Shown one piece after another: positions 52,115 to 60,673 of a stretch of 64,000 bases of DNA. The translations under genes were made by a program, and so were the position numbers. The notes under the pieces were generated by a model. That model saw only the letters and a program-made list of their open reading frames with translations. It ran no database searches and was not told the origin of the DNA. Numbering within the stretch: position 1 is the stretch's first letter; every line of letters begins with the position of its first letter. The stretch covers positions 6,572,001 through 6,636,000 of the forward strand of contig NZ_CP061725.1 in NCBI RefSeq assembly GCF_014764405.1, read 5' to 3'. The DNA is from Micromonospora craniellae (GTDB lineage: Bacteria; Actinomycetota; Actinomycetes; Mycobacteriales; Micromonosporaceae).

Positions 52115-52727
52115 CTCCGCTCACCGTCCCGCTGGTCTCGTCAACTCGGTGCCGACCCGGGGGCCTCGGCCGGGATTACGGGAATTACAGAAGGCCGGGT
52201 CGGCGCACTCGCGCTAATCCCGTGGTGACTCACCGCCACTGCCATTGATCGGGACGGCGATCGTCTCGGCAGGAGACAGGCCCGCCAGGTCGGCCGGCAG
52301 GTCTACTCGGCGTCAGCCACACAGTGCCCCCAGGGATCACACCGGACCATCAATGATCTTGACATCCGTTCTTGATACGCTAGCGAGTCGCCCCGCCGTC
52401 CGTCAGTCGCGCGTTTTACCGGCTCCGGCGGACCGAACGGTTCCACAGATATGGCCACCCGGTCAGGATGGGCCCGATTCGGCGAGGTCGTCAAGCCGTG
52501 CAATGACCGCTGATCCCGCACGTCGCGCGCGATGCGGGGGCCTCCCGGGCAGCGTGGCACACCACCTCGACTGGTGTAGTATGTCGGGTCCGGCCAGCCG
52601 AGGGCGAAAACCACACACACGTACAGGCCCCGGGGTGGTCGAGTCACGCGTACGCGAGGCGCGGGGTCACGGCCATCGCCTGCGCCGCCATGCCCGCCCC
52701 GTTCGGCCCGTCGGGCATGATGGCGCG
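52115..52727. other. Long intergenic stretch, no gene seen
   Basis: About 610 nt, visibly less GC-rich than its surroundings, between the Crp/Fnr gene and the GNAT gene. Open frames on both strands lack protein character. TTGACA (52359-52364) and AT-rich bits (TGATCTTGACATCC, TGTAGTATGTC) suggest promoters, but I cannot pair them with a gene. A small RNA or a degraded gene is possible. Confidence 0.5.
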
Positions 52728-53189
52728 GTGCGGATCACCGACATCGACCCCGGCGGGGACGAGGCGCTGGCCCGGACGCTGCTGCCGATCCAGCACGCGG
52801 CGTACGCGGTGGAGGCGTCGATCATCGGCGACGATCGCATCCCACCCCTGCACGAGACGCTTGACGAGTTGCGCGCCGCGCCGCTGCGGTGGCTCGGCGC
52901 CCTGGACGACGGACGGCTGGTCGGGGCGATGGCCTGGTCGGAGAACCCCACCGAGCTGGACATCGACCGGCTCGTGGTGGACCCGACGGCCCACCGTCGC
53001 GGCACCGGCACCGCCCTGGTGCGGACGCTCCTCGCCTCGGCCGGTGACCGGCGAGTCGTGGTCGCCACGGGTGCGGCGAACCTCCCGGCCCGCCGGCTCT
53101 ACGAACGTCTCGACTTCCGCCTGATCGGTGAGCGCGAGGTCATCCCCGGCCTCCGGATCGCCGAGTACGTCCGCGAACCGGCCACCTGA
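52728..53189 (+). CDS. GNAT-family N-acetyltransferase
   Basis: 153 residues with the acetyl-CoA site LVVDPTAHRRGTGTALVRTLL (R/Q-x-x-G-x-G/A, here RRGTGT) near residue 88 and the closing beta strand pattern ANLPARRLYERLDFRLIGER. GTG 52728 lies 6 nt after CATGAT, so a leaderless message is likely; the long frame upstream has no protein character. Substrate unknown. Its 3' end overlaps, on the other strand, a small gene near the XRE regulator. Confidence 0.87.
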   Translation: MRITDIDPGGDEALARTLLPIQHAAYAVEASIIGDDRIPPLHETLDELRAAPLRWLGALDDGRLVGAMAWSENPTELDIDRLVVDPTAHRRGTGTALVRTLLASAGDRRVVVATGAANLPARRLYERLDFRLIGEREVIPGLRIAEYVREPAT

Positions 53190-53323
53190 GCCACCGGGCA
53201 GTCCGCCGCGCGGCAGATCGGGCGGAAGCCGTCGGGGCCGGGTCGGTGGTCGCGGAGTACCCAGCGGGCGGCCAGGATCAGTCGGTTGCGGATCTGGGCC
53301 AGGGACAGGAACGGTGCGGTCAT
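53099..53323 (-). CDS. Small protein downstream of the XRE regulator (74 residues)
   Basis: ATG 53323 is two bases past the stop of the XRE-TPR regulator gene. The N-terminal part FLSLAQIRNRLILAARWVLR and DGFRPICRAADCPVAQ has a protein-like amphipathic helix and a two-Cys motif; I think I have seen similar short proteins beside such regulators in related genomes, from memory only. The last 20 residues are Arg/Ser-rich and overlap the GNAT gene antisense, so the reading frame may have lost its natural stop. Function unknown. Confidence 0.45.
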   Translation of the reverse strand: MTAPFLSLAQIRNRLILAARWVLRDHRPGPDGFRPICRAADCPVAQVAGSRTYSAIRRPGMTSRSPIRRKSRRS

Positions 53324-53325
53324 CC

Positions 53326-54408
53326 TCAACCCACCCCGACGGTGGCGGCGAGGTGCACGAGCGTCGTCGGGGCGGTGGGGTCGCGGACGATCTGAGCGAG
53401 TACGTCCCGGCCCGCCGGACGGTGCCGGACCTCGGCCGGCGCCATCCGGTCAGCCTCCATCAGTGCCCGGCCCGCGCTGACCGGATCATCGGTGTGCAGG
53501 TACGCGCGGGCAGCGTCGATCAGGTGCGCGGCGCGGTACTCGACGGGCAGCCACCGCCAGCCGTCGCGGTCGGTCGTCTTCTCGTGCCAGGCCACGGCGT
53601 CGCCGCCGTCGCCCAACTCCACCGCTGCGGTCACCCTGGCCGTCTGCACCGCCGTCGGCCCGAACCCGGTGCGGTGGTGGTCGTGCCCGTCGCCGACCTG
53701 GGCGGCCAGCGCTGTCGCCTCGCCGAACAGATCGACCACCGCCGCCTCGTCGCCTGATCGGGCGGCAGCCAACGCCGCCTGCACCAGTAGGGCTCCGCCC
53801 AGCGACAGTTCCGCAGGTGTGCCATCCTTGATGGTCGGCGGCACGATCCGGTAGGCGGCGGCCAACATGGCCGACCTGGCCGCCCGCACCTGCCCACACC
53901 CCCGCAGCACCTGACCGAGTTGCACCGCTGCGGCGGCCACCAGGATGCGGTCCCTGGAGGCAGCGGTCATCGCCCGATCGACCGCCAGCCACGCCAGGTC
54001 CGGCTCACCCAGCTTCACCAACAGCGACGCGGTGATCCGGTACGCCTCCACCAGCGACCCCCGACCCGCCATCGGGTCCGCCGCGTGAGCGCGTTCGACG
54101 TCTGCGGTCCGGTCGGACACGTCGGTGGGCTGGACGTCCCTGCCAAGCAGCACCGCCGTGTCGATGCGCAGGACCGTGGCGACTTCCTGGAGCGTGGACA
54201 CCTTGTCCAGCGAGCGCACTCCCCGCTCGACCTTGTCCACCCAACTCTTCGACTTCCCCAGGCGGTCAGCGAACACCTGCTGCGACAGCTTCCGCCGCCC
54301 CCGCCAGTACGCCACCCGACGCCCCACCGGCAGCGTCTCCAACGGCCCGGACGTCATCCGACGTGTACGCGCGGAGAGTGGGCGGATTCGTACGTGGTCA
54401 CCGGGCAT
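53326..54408 (-). CDS. XRE-family regulator with TPR-like C-terminus, copy 1
   Basis: 360 residues. The N-terminal helix-turn-helix is LSQQVFADRLGKSKSWVDKV followed by ERGVRSLDKVSTLQEVATVL. The remaining 250 residues are helical repeats (LDAARAYL-, AWLAVDRAMTAASRDRIL-type) as in actinobacterial XRE-TPR regulators. ATG 54408 follows GGTAAGGGTG; ATG 54357 is possible but has no ribosome site. It is about half identical, by eye, to the protein at 56102-57292, with the same helix-turn-helix and the shared GHDHHRT-FGPTAV segment, so the two are paralogues. The target is probably a nearby operon, but none is clear. Confidence 0.88.
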   Translation of the reverse strand: MPGDHVRIRPLSARTRRMTSGPLETLPVGRRVAYWRGRRKLSQQVFADRLGKSKSWVDKVERGVRSLDKVSTLQEVATVLRIDTAVLLGRDVQPTDVSDRTADVERAHAADPMAGRGSLVEAYRITASLLVKLGEPDLAWLAVDRAMTAASRDRILVAAAAVQLGQVLRGCGQVRAARSAMLAAAYRIVPPTIKDGTPAELSLGGALLVQAALAAARSGDEAAVVDLFGEATALAAQVGDGHDHHRTGFGPTAVQTARVTAAVELGDGGDAVAWHEKTTDRDGWRWLPVEYRAAHLIDAARAYLHTDDPVSAGRALMEADRMAPAEVRHRPAGRDVLAQIVRDPTAPTTLVHLAATVGVG

Positions 54409-54588
54409 CACCCTTACCTCAGCGAAGGCCGGTCCTCGCTCGCAGATCAGACCTGGCACGTTCAGTTACCGTGACGGTACGATCACAGCGAGGCAAGGTG
54501 AACTCACCGGCAGTACGAATGAGCTGGTCAGGGCCGTCCCCCGCCGCTGCCTACGCCTCGGAAACGTCGACTGCCAGTCACCGTAGGG

Positions 54589-55381
54589 ATGTTGATGGCA
54601 CCGCTCGGACGATCCGCCCCCGCACGCGGCGACGTGACCGGCTACCTACTGAAGCTGATTCGCGAGTCCATTCCCCTCACGCAGGAACAACTCGGCGCGG
54701 CAATCGGCGTCGACCGCGCGACCGTCCAGAGCTGGGAGTCCGGACGACGTCCGTTCATGGCGGTCCCGTTCGGTCAGGCCGTCTGCATCCGACAACGGCT
54801 CGGGAGACTCGGAGCGAACCCGCTGCTCCTCGACGCCGTCGGAGACGCCGTCGAGGCAGATACCATCCTCACCGCCCTACTCGCCCCGGATGACCACCTT
54901 CCACACCTGGTCACCGCTGTGGCCCGACGCCCGCTCCGTGGTCACGTCCCTCGCCAACCAGGGAGACCCCGAACCGTTACGGGACTTCATCGCTCGCGCG
55001 CACCCCGACGACGCCTGCCAACGCGCGGCCCTCAACTACTCCGCCTACTGGGTCGGCGAAATCCCCTACCGCCAGCCCGACGACTCCTTCATGCCCGCCA
55101 CCATCACCGAATGGCGCGGCACCCGGCTGGTGCGGCACCTGGTCGAACGCCTCACCATCGACCACCCGTTCATCGACCTCAACATCCACAACCTCTGGGC
55201 ACTACTCACCGCCCGACGCGCACTCGCCCACGACCACCCCGGCACCGGACACCACCTCGCCGCCCAAGCCGCCGCGATCCTCGACAGCGACCGGATCTCG
55301 ACACAGTCCCGTCAGGAACTAACCTCGATCGTCTACAGCCTGCGGACCGAGGGCATCAACGGCACAGGGACGGACAGATGA
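54589..55381 (+). pseudogene. Helix-turn-helix regulator with internal deletion and frameshift
   Basis: From ATG 54589 the frame gives a good HTH domain (LLKLIRESIPLTQEQLGAAI, TVQSWESGRRPF, LLLDAVGDAVEADTILTALL). Near 54890 protein-like sequence switches to another frame: FHTWSPLWPDARSVVTSLAN, GDPEPLRDFIARAHPDD, WRGTRLVRHLVERL and DLNIHNLWALLTARRAL to a stop at 55381. In the actinobacterial family I recall, these two parts belong to one protein with roughly 100 residues between them. The gene has therefore probably lost its middle and shifted frame. The second part, from ATG 54890 (162 codons), may still be translated. It overlaps the next gene by ATGA. Confidence 0.65.
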
Positions 55382-55958
55382 GCCAGGACCAGCACGCCGC
55401 CACGATGAGATACATCTTCGAAGCCGGCGTCCTCAAACGCGCCGCCCGCACCGGCTGGTGGTTCGCCGGAGTCAACACCCCGAAACCATCGCCGAACACT
55501 CCCACCGCACCGCCCTCATCGGCATGATCCTCGCCGCCATGGAAGGAGCCGACCCCACCCGCGTCACCATGCTCTGCGTCCTGCACGACACCCAGGAAAC
55601 CCGCACCACCGACCTACCCCACATCGCCAAGCGCTACCTCACCGCCGCCCCCAACACCACCATCACCGCAGACCAGCTCACCGACTGCCCACCAACCGTC
55701 ATCGACACCATCACCGCCGCCGTCACCGAATACGAAACCGGCGACACCCTCGAAGCCACCGTCGCCCGCGACGCCGACAAACTCGAATGCCTCATCCAAG
55801 CCATCGAATACCGCCACCAAGGCATCGACAACGTCCAACGCTGGATCGACAGCAGCCGCACCGCCCTCAAAACCACCTCCGCCCACCACCTCGCCGACGC
55901 CACACTCACCGGCCAACCCCTCGCCTGGCTCGCACCCCCGCCGGATCGGACAAGCTAA
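55378..55958 (+). pseudogene. HD-domain nucleotidase-like gene with one frameshift
   Basis: ATG 55378 opens a frame MSQDQHAATMRYIFEAGVLK, RAARTGWWFAGV. Close to 55480 the homologous continuation is found one base off: PETIAEHSHRTALIGMILAA, CVLHDTQETRTTDLPHIAKR (HD motif), then RDADKLECLIQAIEYRHQG and WIDSSRTALKTTSAHHLADA. The pattern is that of YfbR-like HD hydrolases acting on deoxynucleotides. A single missing base explains the break, so this may be a genuine pseudogene or a sequencing error. Confidence 0.75.
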
Positions 55959-56101
55959 TCCCTGGCCCGTCGATCCTGGGCCACCCCGGTCATCCTGGAG
56001 CCCGAGCCCTCGCCGGAACCGCACTCGTCTCGACCCCGCGACCGCCGCAGCGCCGACACGCGCTCCGATAAGCCCTTTGGCCTGACGTCGGGCCGAGCGG
56101 T

Positions 56102-57292
56102 TCAGACCAGCCCGAGGCTGATGGCGAGTTGGGTGATCGCCGTCGACGCGTCCTGGTCGCGGGCGACGTGGGCGACCATCTCTCGTACCGCCGGTCGGTG
56201 TCGGATCTCGGCGGGCGCGGTGGCGTCGGCCTGGATCAGGACTCGGGCCGCGTTGGTGGCGTCGTCGGTGTCCAGGTAGGCGCGAGCGGCGTCGACAAGG
56301 TGCGCGGCGCGATGCTCGACGGGCAGCCACCGCCACTCGTCGCGCCCGATCGCCTTCTCGTGCCGTGCGACGGCCTCCGAGGTGTCGCCGAGTGCGACGG
56401 CGGCGGTGACCCGGGCCAGTTCGACGGCGGTCGGGCCGAAGGCCGTGCGGTGGTGGTCGTGTCCCTCGCCGACCCGGGCGGCCATCTCGGCAGCTTCGTC
56501 CAGCAGATCAGCGGCGGCGCGGTCGTTGCCGCAGGTCGCGGCAATGAGGGCGGCCTGCACGAGCAGGCTGCCGCAGAGCGACACCTCCGGCGGATCGCCG
56601 GTGTCGGGGTCGGGTGGGGCGATCTGGTAGGCGGCGGCCAGCATCACCGACCGCGCCCGCGCCGACGTGCGGAGCACCTGCCCGAGCTGCACCGACGCGC
56701 ACGCCAACAACATGCGGTCGCCGGTGGCGGCGGACATCGCCCGGTCGGCGGCCAGCCAGGCAAGCTGGTGCTCGTCCAGCTTGACCAGCAACGCCGTGGT
56801 GACCCGGTACGCCTCCACCACCAACGGCCGGCCCGCCTCCGGGTCCTGGGCGTACGCCCGGTGCACCGTGCCCAACAGCCCCGGCAGCAGGTCGATCAGG
56901 TGCGGATATCGGGCGTGCTGGTAGGTCGTCCACGCGTGCGCGACCTCCCGCGCCACCCGCTCCGGCGGCATCACCCCGCCGCGCGCGGACGGTCGACCGA
57001 GGGCCATCTCGTACGTCGACATCGCCGCCCTGATCCGCGCGACACCCTCATCACGCTCGACCACATCGGCGGGCTCGACGTCACGGCCGAGCAGAGTCGC
57101 CGCGTCCACCCGCAGCACGGTGGCGATGTCCCGGATGACCGACAGCCGCTCCAGCGACCGCACGCCACGTTCGACCTTGTCCACCCAACTCTTCGACTTG
57201 CCCAGGCGGTCGGCGAACGTCTGCTGCGACAGATTCCGCCGCGCCCGCAGGTAGGCCACCCGCCGCCCGATCGGCACGGGATCACCGGGCAC
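56102..57292 (-). CDS. XRE-family regulator with TPR-like C-terminus, copy 2
   Basis: 396 residues. Helix-turn-helix LSQQTFADRLGKSKSWVDKV, then ERGVRSLERLSVIRDIATVL; about 290 residues of helical repeats follow, with HAWTTYQHARYPHLIDLLPG early on. GTG 57292 (VPGDPVPIGRRVAYLRARR) is chosen because upstream sequence in this frame is Arg/Pro-rich and unlike the family, and because the stop of a small upstream ORF overlaps it. Paralogue of the 53326-54408 gene; the two flank the damaged HTH and HD genes. Confidence 0.88.
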   Translation of the reverse strand: MPGDPVPIGRRVAYLRARRNLSQQTFADRLGKSKSWVDKVERGVRSLERLSVIRDIATVLRVDAATLLGRDVEPADVVERDEGVARIRAAMSTYEMALGRPSARGGVMPPERVAREVAHAWTTYQHARYPHLIDLLPGLLGTVHRAYAQDPEAGRPLVVEAYRVTTALLVKLDEHQLAWLAADRAMSAATGDRMLLACASVQLGQVLRTSARARSVMLAAAYQIAPPDPDTGDPPEVSLCGSLLVQAALIAATCGNDRAAADLLDEAAEMAARVGEGHDHHRTAFGPTAVELARVTAAVALGDTSEAVARHEKAIGRDEWRWLPVEHRAAHLVDAARAYLDTDDATNAARVLIQADATAPAEIRHRPAVREMVAHVARDQDASTAITQLAISLGLV

Positions 57293-57449
57293 GACGCCAC
57301 CGCCGATCCGGCACCGCCCGGGTCGTCTCCTCGACCGGTATCCGCTCCGCCTCGGCCTGCGCCAGGATGCGTTGCTTCGCGGCCTCCCGCTCCGCCGCTT
57401 CCGCCTGCTCGCCACGACTCTGCACCGGCTCGCGCTGCATTCCGTCCAC
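57282..57449 (-). CDS. 55-residue charged helical protein ahead of XRE copy 2
   Basis: GTG 57449 follows GGAGGTAGCG at good spacing. The product reads MDGMQREPVQSRGEQAEAAE and then REAAKQRILAQAEAERIPVE with a basic end, i.e. one long amphipathic, Glu/Arg/Ala-rich helix. Its stop at 57282 overlaps the start region of the XRE gene by 11 nt, which fits translational coupling. Too short for a family call; it could be a partner of the regulator. Confidence 0.5.
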   Translation of the reverse strand: MDGMQREPVQSRGEQAEAAEREAAKQRILAQAEAERIPVEETTRAVPDRRWRRAR

Positions 57450-57662
57450 CCGCTACCTCCTCGAAAGGCACGGCAAGGTGCGCTCGAAAGACGACCTTCG
57501 CTGTGCTGACAGAAGGGGCACGGCTCACCTGGGAACTGGTGGCGGCACCTCACGCGCCGATCGCACCCCGTGATCCCATGTTCACGGGGCGCAATGAAGG
57601 TGGACAGGTACACGGCAGGCCACGCCATGCGACCTGCGGGAAAGGTGGTACGTAGCGTGCGA

Positions 57663-58892
57663 CTACGCCCCGACCAGAGACGCCAACTCGGCCAGCTCCT
57701 TGGTCATCGCCCGCCGACGCTTCTCGGCGATCGACTGGACGATGTCCCGGGCGTACCGCTGCTGCCGCAACCACGCCGGTGCCCGATCCCGGAGATCCAT
57801 CAGCACACCGGTCGCGTCCGCGTACGCACCGGTCTGGGCATGGGACCACGCGACGTCCAGGTAGTGCCGCTGCCGCGACGACGGGGTCACCTGCGGAGAC
57901 CGGTGCACCTGCTGTGCGAGAGCCAACGCCTCGTCGGGGCGGCCCGCGATGACCGCCGACTCCACCCGCATCAGGTGCACACCCTCGGCCGAATAGTCGT
58001 TGCCGATGACGTCGGCGTCGGGGTTGGGCCGGTCACCGAGCCGGTGCGCACCGGCCGCTGCCAGGTCGAGCATGTCCCGGGCGTCGTCGTGCCGCGCGTC
58101 CCGGACCGCCGCCGACGCGCCCTTGATCAGCAGGAAGCCCCAGGCGGACAGGTGGGCGGGCGAGGCGGTGGACAGCTTCGGCTCCACCTGATCGGCGGTC
58201 CGTACCGCCAGCACCTCGGCCTCCTCGAACCGGGCCTGCCGCAGCAACAGCCAACACATCGGTGCCACCACTGCGGCACCGATGATCTGATCACCGCTGC
58301 GACGGGCGTGATCGAGTGCCGCAGTGAGCGCGACATGCGCAAGGTCAACGCGGCGTAGCTGGATAAGGAGCCGACCCGCCAACTGGTGAGCCTGCGACGC
58401 CAGCGCATGCGCGACCAGCCGCTCATCACCGTCGGCGACGTCGACGAACGTCCGCGCCTCGTCGAGCAGGCCGGGGATCAACGTGAGAGCTGCCGCGTAG
58501 TCATTGGCGTGGTAGATCGTGTTCGCCGCCTTGATCGACCGCCGCACGTCAGCGGCAGTCGGTGGGCCGATCTCGGGGTCATCCACCACGGAACGCCCAT
58601 CGAGGCCCGAGACCGGCGTCAACGCGCGGCGGACATCGACAAGGCCCAGCGGCGCGGCATCAGGCTCACGCATGGCCTGCGCCTTGGCGGCAGAACCCAT
58701 CAGCGCGGACGTCGGTACGCCAAGCGCAGTCGCCAACTTGTTCAACGTCGACATGCGGGCGCTGGTTCGCTCGTTCTGCTCCAGCTTCCGAATCGTCTCC
58801 ACACTGACGCCTGCCCGCTCCGCCAGCCGCTCCTGAGTGAGAGTGGACTTGCTGCGCAGTCTGCGTAGGTGATCGCCGATCGTCGTGAGCAT
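57663..58892 (-). CDS. XRE-family regulator with TPR-like C-terminus, type 3
   Basis: 409 residues. The N-terminal Cro/CI-type domain is LTQERLAERAGVSVETIRKL (about 19-38) followed by STLNKLATALGVPTSALMG. The C-terminal 320 residues are tandem helical repeats (HALASQAHQLAGRLLIQLRR, YLDVAWSHAQTGAYADATGV). ATG 58892 has GGGAGG at 5-nt spacing. It differs from the two other XRE genes nearby in HTH and repeats. No adjacent target operon is clear. Confidence 0.9.
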   Translation of the reverse strand: MLTTIGDHLRRLRSKSTLTQERLAERAGVSVETIRKLEQNERTSARMSTLNKLATALGVPTSALMGSAAKAQAMREPDAAPLGLVDVRRALTPVSGLDGRSVVDDPEIGPPTAADVRRSIKAANTIYHANDYAAALTLIPGLLDEARTFVDVADGDERLVAHALASQAHQLAGRLLIQLRRVDLAHVALTAALDHARRSGDQIIGAAVVAPMCWLLLRQARFEEAEVLAVRTADQVEPKLSTASPAHLSAWGFLLIKGASAAVRDARHDDARDMLDLAAAGAHRLGDRPNPDADVIGNDYSAEGVHLMRVESAVIAGRPDEALALAQQVHRSPQVTPSSRQRHYLDVAWSHAQTGAYADATGVLMDLRDRAPAWLRQQRYARDIVQSIAEKRRRAMTKELAELASLVGA

Positions 58893-59126
58893 GGCAGCCT
58901 CCCAGGAGAACCGACTGAGCCCGAACCCGCCGACCGCTCGACGGGCCACCACTCCGGACGGTACACCGCATCAACCCGCATGCATGACAACGAGCAACCG
59001 GCCCGGACGCCAGCCCACGCGCAGTCTGACTGCATGGGTAGACCGAGGGCCAGGCGTCGAAGCGGAAGGTGCAGCCACGTGCGACAAGGCGGCAGTCGAG
59101 CCGATCACGCCAAACTACTAATACTG

Positions 59127-60246
59127 CTACGGCGGGTCGTGACTTTCGGATGTTTTGAGTCGTTTGCGGTAGTGGCTGGCTTTCGCTTGGGCTTGCCGGT
59201 GGCGGCGCCAGTTTGACCAGTGCAGCACGTGGTCGGCTGCGGTGCGTCCGGTGAGGACGAGTTTGGTGAACAGGCGGCGGATCTCGTTGCTGCTCAGGGG
59301 GATGAGCGTTTCTGGGGCGGGATCCCCCCCCCCCCCCCCCCCCCCCTTTTCGGGTTCCTTGTCGGCTTCGGTGGCGCGGGTGGCGACCAGAAACGCGGCG
59401 GCGGTCATGGCCAGGGTGATGTGGGCGTACCAGGCGTCGTAGCGGCGGACCTGGCACTGGTCGAGGCCGACCTCGTTCTTCGCGGTCTGGAACGACTCCT
59501 CGACCGCCCACCGGGACCCGGCGACGCGGACCAGTTCCCGCAGCCGGGTGCCGCGCGGGCCGAAACACACGTAGTAGGCGATGTCAGTGGGATCGCTGAT
59601 GCTACGCCGGGCGAGGACCCAGCCGCGACGCTCGTTTGGGAAGGTGTCCCGGATCGGTAGCCGCGCCCAGTCGTAGCGGCGTGGACCGAGCGCGCCGTCA
59701 CCACAGGACAGCCTCGTCCACGATCGGGCCGGCAGCTTGGCGATCAGGGCGTCGACCCGGGTGGTGGTGAACAGCCCGAAGGCGACCTGGTCGTCGCAGC
59801 GGGTGGCCATCACATACGAGATGTCCTGTTCCTGCAGCCAGCCACGCAGGCCCGGGCTCTGCCCGTAGGCCTCATCGGCGGTGAACCACGCGAACGGCAC
59901 CCCCGCGGCGACCGCTCTCTCCAGCATCGCCCGCGCCTGCTGCGGCTTGGTCCCGAACGCCACCTCGTCGGGAATCGCCGCGTCCCGGCACCGCTGCCGG
60001 TCCTCGGTCCACGACATCGGCAGGTACAACTCCCGATCGATCAACGCCCGACCCTTGCCGGAGGCATAGCACAGGAACGTGCCGATCTGACAGTTCTCCG
60101 TCCGCCCCGCCGTCCCCGAACACTGCCGCTGCACCCCCACAGACCGGATCCCCTTCTTCAGAAACCCCGTCTCGTCGGCAACCAGCACCGCAGCAGGGTC
60201 GCCGAGGTGCTCCACCACATAGCCGCGCACATCATCACGGACCAGA
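59127..60246 (-). mobile_element. IS701-like transposase, 5'-truncated, with a poly-G tract
   Basis: From about VRDDVRGYVVEHLGDPAAVL the reverse frame gives a typical IS701-type DDE transposase: VLVADETGFLKKG (first Asp), GRALIDRELYLPMSWTEDR, FAWFTADEAYGQSPGLRGWL (second Asp), and SRWAVEESFQTAKNEVGLDQ (Glu). About 100 N-terminal residues are missing: the frame runs on to 60431 across an ATP-grasp fragment read backwards. A 23-nt run of C on the forward strand (59324-59346) encodes seven glycines (KGGGGGGGDP) where related proteins, as I recall, have a short turn. No clear terminal repeats were found. Probably inactive. Confidence 0.85.
59324..59346. repeat. 23-nt homopolymer (C on + strand, G in the coding strand)
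   Basis: Twenty-three consecutive C residues followed by TTTT inside the transposase frame. The length keeps the frame open. Either a slippage-prone tract, a G-quadruplex former, or an assembly/sequencing artefact. Confidence 0.85.
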
Positions 60247-60622
60247 CGGCCACCGTCGACGGCGTGACCACGGTCGTCGGGATCACCGACAAGAGTCTCG
60301 GCGGTGCCTCCGGGTTCGTCGAGACCGGCCACATGTTCCCGGCGGTGCTGGACCCGACGGCCCGTGAGCGGATCGGCGAGGTGGCGGTGGCCGCCCTGGA
60401 GGCGGTCGGGTTGGACCGCGCGGTCGGGCACACCGAGCTGCGGCTGACGCCCACCGGGCCGCGCGTGGTGGAGGTCAACCCCCGGCCGCCGGCAACCAGA
60501 TCACCGAACTGGTGCGCCACTTCGAGATCCTGCTCCCCGGCCGCACACCGGTGCACGGGGACCACATCACCGCCGATTCGGCCGGGTCGGGGGCTTCGCC
60601 AAGGGCCACCTCCGTTCGATAG
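60247..60622 (+). pseudogene. 3' fragment of an ATP-grasp enzyme gene
   Basis: The frame gives TVDGVTTVVGITDKSLGGAS, GFVETGHMFPAVLDP and VGHTELRLTPTGPRVVEVNP, the C-terminal part of an ATP-grasp ligase (the Glu and Asn that hold Mg-ATP). The N-terminal two thirds are absent, replaced by the transposase remnant at about 60240-60250. A further frameshift follows VEVNPRP, after which GNQITELVRHFEILLPGRTP continues one base off. The gene was probably broken when the element inserted and is now decaying. It may once have been in an operon with the XRE-cupin regulator. Confidence 0.7.
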
Positions 60623-60673
60623 CATCGAACACGGATGTCGGACGGGTTCCGGCCAGCGCGACAGGAGGTCCCC

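Noticed and set aside
52303..52647. Reverse-strand frame of 114 codons in the long intergenic stretch.
   Set aside because: No ribosome site and no protein-like pattern; codon use does not show the GC3 bias of neighbouring genes.
59330..59346. Interpreting the poly-C run as a contig gap joined by placeholder bases.
   Set aside because: It keeps the transposase frame exactly and there is no N; listed as a tract with artefact as one possibility instead.
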